A stretch of 64,000 nucleotides of DNA from Ecdyonurus torrentis (Eukaryota; Arthropoda; Insecta; Ephemeroptera; Heptageniidae): assembly GCA_949318235.1 (NCBI GenBank), contig OX439132.1:22046912-22110911 (forward strand), given 5' to 3'. Below are positions 55,224 through 64,000 of this stretch, one piece after another. A program made the translations under genes and the position numbers. Numbering within the stretch: the first letter of the stretch is position 1; each line of letters starts with the position of its first letter. The notes under the pieces were generated by a model. It was not told where the DNA came from, ran no database searches, and was given only the letters and a program-made list of their open reading frames with translations.

Positions 55224-56248
55224 GAAATCATTATACACCATAAATATATACTTTTATAACAGTACAGTATCACTCAAATTAATAAATATTATTTATATAA
55301 CATTAAAAATAAAAAAAATAAAGACCCGCCATACGTTTTTATAATTAAAATATTAATAATTCTATAATACTATTGATAATTTTGCCAAGATAATCTGTAT
55401 TCAGATATAATATTGTATCGAGTTTTATAGAAATTTCAATATGAATACATATTGAAACTATTCCAAACAATGCTAAGTAATTTATATGTTATAGAAATAC
55501 TAACTTGTAAATTCTACACATTTTGCAAACAGTAAACAAACATAATATATATATATATTCGTAATAAGTTATCTCCCTAAATTTCTCTACATTCAAACAA
55601 TCTCAAATTAATATTCCCCTTTTTGCTAATAAGCTCTGTTTTGAAAGGTGATAAAAGCCAATTAAATCACTGAGCTTCATTAGAGCAAAAAGCAAACTTG
55701 CTAGCAACCAAATTTATTATATTGTAAAGTTAATCCGCCACTAACAGGAAAATTTTAAGATTAATTAGTCACCCCCATTGAAAATATCAAACATAAAGGT
55801 ATTTTGAGCGATTAGAGCTCTAAAACAAAGTAGTTCTAAAATCTTTGATATTTCATTATACATATTATATAGAAAGAAAAGACCGAGGAACTACCTATGT
55901 TGACTTAATTATGCTGTTCAGCAAACAAAGCATTATGTTGTAAAAGCAAATAACTATGTTGCAAAGCATATTTTGTGCCACATCTTTTTTCTGTGGTTGT
56001 ATTTGGGAAATATAATTTCATAACTGGTTTATTTGCAAAATTATAGAATTCAACAAGATTTTTTTTTTTTTTTAAATTTGACTTTAGAACATTCTTTTGC
56101 ATAATATTTATGTTTAAAATCATTTATGTGTTATATTGAAACACTTCTTGTTTCAAAGGAATTGATTTTTAAGATAAACTGTTATATTTTATTACTATCA
56201 TTATTTTATTATCAAAGGTAACTTATTCCTGGAAATTTACATTTTTGC

Positions 56249-56632
56249 TTAATAAAAGGAATCAAAAAGTAGAAAATAACTTATTTACATCATAAAACAC
56301 TTGATGGGACTTACATAAATAACATTAGTTTGTCTTGAAACCCAACTGTAGCGCCGTAGCAGTGATCAGAAAATTTCGACTTACATATGTGCAACCCGCA
56401 CAATATTTTCATACTAATTTTTCCTTTTGCTGACGTCAGAAACAGGAATAATAATCACGCAAATAGCATACTTTACAGTATTTTCACGCTCTCTTGTGGG
56501 GCCACATTTACACTTGGTAAGATTTATTCTGGTAAAATCGTATGGTGGTGGTTATCATCAGCTTTGGAGATACCATTTTGTTTTAATTCATTAAAAAACA
56601 AAATACTGTTTCAGGTGGGGTTATGGCTTTAA
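56249..56632 (+). mobile_element. Family A MITE, copy 9 (complete, with small insertions)
   Basis: Left end TTAATAAAAGGAATCAAAAAG is rearranged; core blocks ACACTTGATGGGACTTAC, GTAGCAGTGATCAG, GTGCAACCCGCACAA and TGCTGACGTCAGAAAC are clear. Extra bases in the right third lengthen it to about 384 bp. Right end is GGTTATGGCTTTAA. Confidence 0.9.
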
Positions 56633-57619
56633 AGTAAAACTGTAAATATACACTATTTGTAATTAGACATGTAGAGTAATTTAGATATTTTTTCAATAAA
56701 AAGTATAATTTCATTATTAGACTTTTCTGTGATATCTTCTCAGTAAATCACAAATATTTCTCAAAATAAGTTTTTTTTTTTTTTTTTTTTTTGCTTATAG
56801 TACAGATTACAAAATTTTAAGTAATGAATCTGCAATTTAAAAATGTCAGCTATTTTTTCTTTCAAAACTTTGAAAAATTATTGCATAAACCATCATTGTC
56901 TAATATATAAAGTAAAAATAAAATGTTATATATTATTTACAATTTGATTTATACGCATGTAAAAATAGCTTACAATGGACTTTTCTAAAAATTCCTAACA
57001 GAATAAATATCTGTGTTTATGATTACATTTCTTATTGGCCATAAAATAGAGAAAATTTCTGATGCGTATAACGTTGATACAAAAATAATCCAATGAAATT
57101 GGAGTTAAAAATGTCCTTTTTTTTCCCCTTTGGGTTATTAAGAGTTGTTATAAAAAATCTCTCAATTATATAGCTTGCAGTGTTTTTTTTTAAACATGGG
57201 CGGTTGTTACAAAATTATTACAGTAAAAAAATGAACTTATAATAATTATTTTGTAGTACCAAAGTTGTACCTTACATTAGCTCTATATTACCATAAATGT
57301 AATGTAACCGCCTTATACTCATTAATATAATTTTATATGTATGTAACCCTCAGGTTGCGTATAAAAAATTATAAAGTTGACATTTTACTGCCATTATGTA
57401 AATTAGTTATAACTTGAACATTAGTAACTCAATGATATTTAATTAAAATCCATTATGATAATTAAAATATACATACTGTGTACATTGAATACGATGTGGA
57501 ATAGATAGTGCATTAAATGGAACATCAAATGAATTGCATGACAAATAAGTTTTACATTTAAAAAAAAAAAGTACAAGTTTATTTTAACAACTTTTCCTCG
57601 ATTCTTGAATGACAATATC

Positions 57620-57935
57620 TTAAAAGCGTAGAAAATCTTGAACAAAAATCATGTCTAATATCCTAAAATACCTAAAATAACATTGATTTGGCCGAAGTTA
57701 TTGATGTCTAATTTATTTTCCATTTAAAAAATGGCAGCTGCGGGTTAATGACGTCACAGCTCACTAATCCACGCACGTGTAAACAGGTGAGCTGTGACTT
57801 CATAAACCCACAGCTGCCATTTCGTGAATGGAGATAAATTAGAAATCAATAACTCCGGCTAAATTAATGTTGATATTTAGGTAAGTTAGGATATTAGACA
57901 AGTTTTTTTTTGTTCAAGGTGTTCTACGCCTTTAA
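57620..57935. mobile_element. Foldback MITE D, about 316 bp palindrome
   Basis: Ends TTAAAAGCGTAGAAAATCTT and the complement of AAGGTGTTCTACGCCTTTAA, with TTAA at both edges. The arms pair across the element through TCTAATATCCTAAAATACCT-type and AAAATGGCAGCTGC blocks up to an apex that holds TAATGACGTCACAGCTCAC facing GGTGAGCTGTGACTTCAT. No coding capacity. The minus-strand frame at its left edge is chance. Confidence 0.9.
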
Positions 57936-60400
57936 AATTACATTTAACAAAAAGAGATTATACAGACACGAAAACAGTCAAAGACACAAATATAGAGAGT
58001 TGACCAAAAGGACTATTAAAAAGGCATATCCCATCTAGGTAATTATCAATAATTAATAAAACAATTAAACTATAACTATAAAATATACTTCATAAACATA
58101 AGGTCAAAGAAGGTACAAACTCACTAGATGGTCCTGCGATTACTTATAACAATGTCTTACGGTCAGAGTATTTCAATTTAATGACTATAGACAATATTTT
58201 ATATATAGAATATATGACCTCTAAGCCCTCCCCCTTAAAAATCGTTATCTCCTTGAGTTATTTAATAAACAGAAACTAGAGGCTAAACAAGAAATAATAT
58301 TACATTAATAAATTGTCAGAGTAATGATGTAATACTATTTTTTTAGCAACACAGTAAAAAATTAATGTATAAAAATTGTTTTTATTTTTTATATATTTTT
58401 TAAATTTTAAATTAAAACATAATAAAGTTATTTGTTTTTTTATGCCTTAAGGCATGTTTACGCAGAGCAATAGGTTCATTAATGTAATAAATTTATTGTG
58501 TGTTAAAATAAAAATAATAAAAAATATAAACTATGCAAATAATAACATGTGGTGGTACATTCGATGGCGTGATAACAATTATTCCTAATAATAACCTAAA
58601 TTTATTTCCCTCTAATGCATGTATGTAAATAATCTAGTTATAACTTATAACTTAAATAACATGCACATTTAATGCATGATATAGTTGTAATAAAACCAAA
58701 TACCAATACCAAATACCAGGCTATAAAGTAAATATATTATGTAATGTGTATTAAATTATTACCAATTAATTTTTTTTCTTTATATGAAAGGGTGAAAAAA
58801 GTACTGCCCTCATGGTATAATTTACCCCAGGTCATAACCCCACCATGGGGTAGTTAACAAACAACAAATACATTTTATTGCGTGAAATTTCAATTAAAAA
58901 GCATTAACATTTCACTTATTTTACAATGAAAATATTGCTCCATGTAAGCAGGCCTTATAACACTTGAACAATTCAATGAGAATGAGCCAGGTCAAACTCT
59001 AAATCTGACATACCAAACTTTCAATAGAAGAAACTTACTGTTAGTAACAAAATAATTATTACGATAGCTATAAGTATATGTGTAAGGAAGAACCGTTAAT
59101 ATATGCGAGGGTTGAATGAAAAATCTCTTTGCAGCTAAGCTTGAGAGCGTGCTTATTAATTAGAAGATTTAGAGAGAAAAATTGATATAATTTTTTAAGT
59201 TATGCATACTTACTTATACAAAAAAAGTTTCAAAAACATTTCAGCTTCATGTGAGTTACGAAATAATGCTTTCTTTTAACTTCTCATTAAATTACGAAAT
59301 AAATAATTATTTTCCCAAACAATGGAACATAATACTGTTTAAATTTCAAATCTAGTAATTTTTTCTATTCTTCTTAAAAATAAGGGAGGAAATTACGAGT
59401 GACGCTTACATCAGAACTTTGTTAATATCCTGCCTGAGTTTCTACTGGAAGTTTAAGTTACTCTATAACAGTTTCTAACTGCACGCAAAAAGGAGTCACA
59501 AAGAAGTAACCAAATTAAGTGGTTTGCAAGCCAACATTGAAAATTATGAATGATTTTTTTTTACCTTTAATTACTAATTACTGTTGAACATTGTTTCTCT
59601 CTAAAATAGTCTCTAACTTTAGGATGGTTAATTATTACATTGTCCAGAGGCATAGCTTAATTGAAGTTGAATACACTTGTACTTCAGTTCAGCTTTTCAT
59701 ACACTTAATTATAATTTAAATAAACCTTATTATAAACATTTTTTCTGTTTTTTTTTTTCTCTTCCATCCTCGATGAGTGTTCTATGTCTATTTAAACACA
59801 CGTGCTTAACAAAAACACGATGGCATAACGAAGTCACTTTAGAACAATTTTCTACGAGTAATATTTGAGTATTAAGATTTTGAGTATTATTCGTGAGTAT
59901 TTCTACGAGTAATATTGACACTTGCACTAGATTTATTATTGCTATTAATAATTTAAACTCCGTAAGTTTTTACATCAAAAGTTCTTTGCAAGTATTGTAC
60001 ATAATGATAAAAAAATATATATTTCCCGAATATACAGCATCGTAATTAATACAATAAGGAAGAATAACAATTTTAAGGAGGCGATTGTATCGCATATTCT
60101 AAGGGTGAATATTGTCCTGAATCGATAGATACGCGAATTTAGAATTTTTTAGTTTATTAGATATTTGTAATTAAATTTTTGAAGTCGCGAAATGAAGTCA
60201 TGGGTTGCAACTTTTTCCTATGCCTACATAAGTTACAGCCCGTGACGTCATTTTTCGATTTTCAAAAATTATTAAAAAATACTTAATGAACTCAAAAATT
60301 AGAAATTGACATACCAATCGATTTAAGACAATGTCGTCTTTTAGAATATAAAATAAAATTACCCACTAAAAATTTTTGTACTCTTTCTCATTGTTATATT
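57936..60400. other. Non-coding AT-rich DNA apart from a LINE tail
   Basis: Contains the LINE tail at 58.1 kb, a TACCCC...GGGGTA inverted repeat at about 58823-58854, and a short tandem of TTTCTACGAGTAATATT (about 59847 and 59899). No gene is supported. Confidence 0.5.
58085..58195 (-). mobile_element. LINE 3'-end fragment (LINE tail d)
   Basis: On the minus strand: AAATACTCTGACCGTAAGAC, ATTGTTATAAG, CGCAGGACCATCTAGTGAG, TTTGTACCTTCTTTGACC. The block order matches the fragment at 31.9 kb, which has AATACTCTGAC, ATTGTTTAAAG, AGAGGACCATGTAAGTGG. Diverged, with no obvious tail. Confidence 0.55.
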
Positions 60401-60409
60401 TTGACTTAC

Positions 60410-60586
60410 CTTGAAGACAGGATTTGGCCTCCTTGGTGGTGTGCTTTGACTTGAAGTGGTGGCCTGCTGCAAGGGTGTTATACTGGAGGAGGTAGCGCCA
60501 TAGTTGTGAGTTTGTCTCTGCAAGATCTTCTGAGCGCTGGCGGAGCACGACGCTTGAAATGCAGACACACTCAGCTTCATCTCGCT
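60410..60586 (-). CDS. Internal coding exon (177 nt), product unrecognised
   Basis: Best exon in the window. On the minus strand an acceptor (ATTTGTTTTCCAG, ending at 60587) and a perfect AAG|GTAAGT donor (GT at 60409-60408) bound 177 bases of clearly higher GC. Two frames are open throughout. Frame 1 (phase 0 both ends, 59 codons) contains an ATG at 60580, SVSAFQASCSASAQKILQRQ and a Ser/Thr/Pro-rich tail ending STPPRRPNPVFK. Frame 3 (two bases complete a split codon, ends in phase 1) reads RDEAECVCISS, VVLRQRSEDLAETNSQLWRY and LLQYNTLAAGHH. Its Leu spacing of seven (in VLRQ, EDLA, SQLW) suggests a coiled coil, and the G-rich first codon positions also favour it. The third frame has an early stop. 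I cannot identify the protein in either frame. Neighbouring exons must be far away, or at 61526-61583. Confidence 0.65.
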
Positions 60587-61000
60587 CTGGAAAACAAATT
60601 AGTTCTTTACACTTTTTGTTTGAATAAAAAAAAAAAAAAAAAACAACTTTTAATTCAATTCTCCTGGCGAACATGTCACATTATGACTATTTCAGAAAAT
60701 ACATGTGGTAATTATTAAAGTCAATGTGTTTTGAATGACAATATTGCATAAAAAGCATCTCCGCTATGTTTATATAATTATTGTCAAGAGTTATTTGTCT
60801 CTCATTTGCATATTAAAATTGTATACTTCTGGTCAAGGTACGGTTGAATAAGACTTAAATACCTTAAATGAAAATAATATATTATTATTTATATTCTCAA
60901 TTAATTTACTAAGGTCACGTCTAGAATATGACTTAAGTTTACGGACACTTGATATTGCTGTTCTCAGAATGATGTCAAAGTTACTACTAGAGGAACTTTT

Positions 61001-61063
61001 TTATATTTGTTGTTTCGCTCTAGCTTTTGTGTTCCACCCTCTTGTCCGATTTTCCTCATCCAT
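61001..61063 (-). CDS. Very weak candidate: 20-codon ORF after an acceptor
   Basis: Minus strand. TATTATATTCTTAG immediately precedes ATGGATGAGG, opening a 20-codon frame (MDEENRTRGW, NTKARAKQQI) to TAA. The composition is coding-like and the acceptor is reasonable, but no donor follows, and it would lie in the intron between 61526 and 60586 in the other model. It could be an alternative terminal exon or chance. Confidence 0.15.
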   Translation of the reverse strand: MDEENRTRGWNTKARAKQQI

Positions 61064-61525
61064 CTAAGAATATAATACACTAGTGAGGATTAATAAATTG
61101 AACATCCATTTGAGATATTAAATATAATACAAACCAAGAAACCATTATTATTATTATTTAATCTTAACACTCCAACTGATTACATGAGTGGGTATTCTTC
61201 AAAATAGAACCAGCTTTTTTTTCAGTGGGAGGTTATATAGGAACCTAAAACTTAAAAAAAAAATAAAAAAAAAAAAACTTCAATAAATATGATTGAAAAA
61301 TACAGCAGTCTTTTTTTTTTTTTTTTTTTTTTAACTTTCTATTTTGTCCTTGAGATATTTCTTTAAAACTTGAATCCAATCTTTTTCTGATCACAAATTG
61401 GATAAATTGAACACTCTATACTATTTCTTTCTCATCTCTTTCTCTCCCACACACACGTATAAGAAATAAAACACTTATTTTATCTCTTGGCTCAGTAAAA
61501 GAGGGATTCGAGTGATACTTCTCAC

Positions 61526-61583
61526 CAAATTGAAGACCAATCGACACCTCGTTTCTCGCAATGTTGGTTACACAGCAGAGCTT
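61526..61583 (-). CDS. Candidate upstream exon (58 nt) of the 60.5-kb gene
   Basis: Minus strand. Bounded by AATAATAG (purine-rich, poor acceptor, ending at 61584) and a good donor TTTG|GTGAGAAG (GT at 61525-61524). One frame reads KLCCVTNIARNEVSIGLQF plus one base. That leftover G joins the AG at the start of the 60410-60586 exon to make GAG, continuing as ERDEAECVCISS without a stop. The phase match therefore supports frame 3 of that exon and gives a continuous acidic, leucine-containing segment. Against it: the weak acceptor, and a second frame that is also open locally. Confidence 0.28.
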
Positions 61584-61599
61584 CTATTATTTCTCATCT

Positions 61600-63650
61600 C
61601 ATTTACTGAAGAAAATATCTGTGATTGTGTTACAAAAATACTTACATATAAGTATAAGTAATGTTATTATATATATTTTTAATTTGCTTAAAAAATATTT
61701 TAATTAAGTTTTAATTAAGTTTCATGCGTATTTAACTGAAGAAAGGGGGAAAAATGCATAGATATGAAACGTTGATTTAATTCATCAGAATTCTTTCACA
61801 CTTCTTTAACAGCTAATTTAAAATTCTTGTTCATCGCAAAATAGCAATAAAATACAATAAAGAGTATCAAATTGGTTTCCTAAAGGTCATCATTCTTAAA
61901 ATAAAATGGTATTCAATTTTACAATTTACCATATTAAGCGCGTTAAATATAAATATATGACAAATTTTATTCTATTAACTATTCAAAAGAAAGAAGAAAA
62001 AAAAAGAGAACATTATATATTTAAAGTGTATTTTAGTGAATATAGTTTTATATTGAAAGTATACGATCGATATTTTTAATAACGCAATTTTGTGGGAGGT
62101 TTTTGTGTGTTGCTTGAGGCGTGGAATGATCGCGAGAAAATTTCAATCCTGAAGGGATGCCGAGTAGCTCTTCTCTATTATAATTGTTCTCAAATCATAA
62201 GCTCTGTAAAGTCAAAGGTTTTACCAGAATACAAATATAATTTTTATTAAGCATCAAAGCATGTATAGTGTGTGTATATAATAGGTTTTTATTGAATTAT
62301 AACTGGTTTTCTAGTCCTTAATCTTACATAATTTTACTGTTAGAAGCTGAGGAGCTATACATAATTTTAAAAATACAATGCATTTTGGATTTATCTATTC
62401 ATTCACCTGTGCAACCAATTTTCATTAGTCTTTACATTGGTAACTTTTTCTACCTAATGTGTTAAAAAAGTGTAAAATTGATATATAATGATAGAATAGA
62501 GTATACGTAAGATTTGTAACGTTAAATGGGTCAGACACGTAGTCGCACATATCATCCTTTAAAAAGTGTATTTTATATGTTTTTGAGTACAGATGATAAT
62601 TTAATTTCATGAATACAAAGTATAATTTAGCAATGTTGATGTAATTATAGTTGATATAATCAATTCAATCAATCAGGAAATTTCAAGTTTTTTTTTCTTT
62701 TAATCGGGAATTGTTCCAAATTAAAAACACATATAGTTTTTGAACTATAAGTAAATTTTTGAGATCGTCCTTTGTTGGTACGGTACATTAAACGCACAAT
62801 GAATATGCTAGTTAACTGTCTGAAGTTATTAAATATTAAGCTAAAACTTTGTTAACTTAATTAAAAAGATACACAGCTCCATTACAGAAACAACGTATTT
62901 AGTGTTTATAAACAAATAAGATTTCAAAAACAAACCCTTTTTAAACATCATCATTAAAGACGAATTAAAATGTTTACTTTCTACATTTAATGAAATTAAT
63001 ACTTATAGTTGTATTACACGTAAAGATTAAAATTGAAAAATCCATTGTTACTGCTAGACTACGTTTCAAATGAGGTATTTTTTTTTTTTTTTTTTTTTTT
63101 TTGCATTTATGAAGACATTTTAAGTTGAATATACTAATGGGAAAATATTTATGTATCCACTGGCTCTGATTAAATATACAGCGCAACTTAATAGCGTTTT
63201 TTTAAAGTTGTAAATAATAGTTTTTAACTAGCTTAATTATAATATTTTTAAAAATTATTTAACATTTTAAATGTATATTATGTAATTCAATTTTTTTTTC
63301 TTGTTTAGAGAGTTATAGAAAAAAAAATCCCCAGGGCTTACAAAAACAATATTTACAGTAAAGTTTTGCTGGAAAATATTAACAAAAAAACGTTTAAAAG
63401 CAACATTAAATATTAATAATGTTTTTTATGCCAATAAAAATCAATACAAATACAAGTTTTTAAAATTATATAACATGAAATAAAATATTATTTTTATAAA
63501 TAGTAAATTTAAACATCTTAGACTTATTCATTTTGCAGTTATTTTTGTTAACACCAATGGGACGTAAAAACAGAAAGATATACATTGTAGTATAGCTATA
63601 AGCAAATAGATTTTGTAAGTTCTAATCTTATTTTCAAATGATATAAATTA
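61600..63650. other. AT-rich non-coding DNA, no gene seen
   Basis: Homopolymers (T run at 63080-63102) and AT filler. A moderately GC-rich patch at about 62085-62175 has no open frame with splice sites. Nothing else is recognised. Confidence 0.5.
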
Positions 63651-63652
63651 CA

Positions 63653-63998
63653 TTAAAGGAATAGACCAGAGAAAAACGTAAGCATTTATATTACTAAACA
63701 CTGGATGGGATTTACATAAATATCATTAGTTTGTCTCAAAACCCAACAGTAGCCCCGTAGCAGTGATCAGAAAATTCCATTTATGCAACCCGCACAACAT
63801 TTTCATACTAATTTTTGCATGTTTCTGACGTCATAAACATGAATTTTCACGCAAATTGCATAATACTTTACAGTTTTTTCACGTACTCTCGTGGGGCTTC
63901 ATTAACATTCTGGTAAAAATTGTCATCAGTTATGAAGATCCCATTTCGTGTCTATTCATTAAAAAGCACATGTTGTTTTATGTGGTCTATGGCTTTAA
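63653..63998 (+). mobile_element. Family A MITE, copy 10 (complete, near consensus)
   Basis: 346 bp from TTAAAGGAATAGACCAGAG to GTGGTCTATGGCTTTAA, ending two bases before the window edge. Used here as the reference orientation. All core blocks are present, including GCAACCCGCACAACATTTTC and TTCTGACGTCATAAACATG. No ORF. Close to copies 5 and 8. Confidence 0.95.
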
Positions 63999-64000
63999 GT

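Overview
This window looks like non-coding DNA from an animal nuclear genome, probably an invertebrate. Base composition is very AT-rich (roughly a quarter GC by eye). It has no bacterial-style gene packing. Every long open frame is either a microsatellite read as codons (Ser-Leu, Arg-Glu or Tyr-Ile runs) or a chance frame. The repeats are typical of metazoa: a 5S-rRNA-derived SINE, degraded 3' ends of a non-LTR retrotransposon (LINE), and many short inverted-repeat DNA transposons (MITEs) with TTAA at their edges. I cannot name the species or phylum.

Genes. Only a few short stretches look like protein-coding exons, and all the better ones are on the minus strand. (1) 60410-60586 has an acceptor and an AAG|GTAAGT donor; two frames are open through it, and the frame carrying a leucine heptad also joins in phase to a possible upstream exon at 61526-61583. 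(2) 4802-4900 is an ATG-initiated 33-codon exon ending at CCG|GTAAGT. (3) 12349-12456 is a 35-codon ORF downstream of a strong acceptor at 12598. (4) 43708-43772 is a weaker terminal-exon candidate. They could belong to one or more genes with introns of tens of kb. I recognise none of the products. A plus-strand candidate at 47138-47336 contains a long GA repeat and is weak.

Mobile elements. The main content is a set of MITEs bounded by TTAA that share a terminal motif close to TTAAAGnnATA. Family A (about 340 bp, imperfect terminal inverted repeats) has ten copies at 5.2, 7.2, 27.0, 36.5, 49.3, 51.2, 52.2, 53.3, 56.2 and 63.7 kb; five of them lie within 7.3 kb. Three single-copy, almost completely palindromic foldback elements (B 9529-9925, C 23286-23641, D 57620-57935) use the same kind of end. 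Element E is present twice in opposite orientation (16.6 and 50.1 kb). Element F (27815-28032) has a perfect 28-bp inverted repeat. The palindrome TGACGTCA occurs 14 times, many inside these elements, far above chance for this composition.

Layout. 0-5 kb: microsatellites and the ATG exon. 5-10 kb: two family A copies, the 5S SINE and foldback B. 10-23 kb: AT-rich filler, the 12.4-kb ORF, element E and many microsatellites. 23-37 kb: foldback C, element F, LINE tails, a (CT)n tract of about 200 bp and family A copies. 37-47 kb: almost featureless. 47-58 kb: LINE remnant, element E copy 2, the family A cluster and foldback D. 58-64 kb: LINE tail, the minus-strand exons and a nearly intact family A copy at the right edge.
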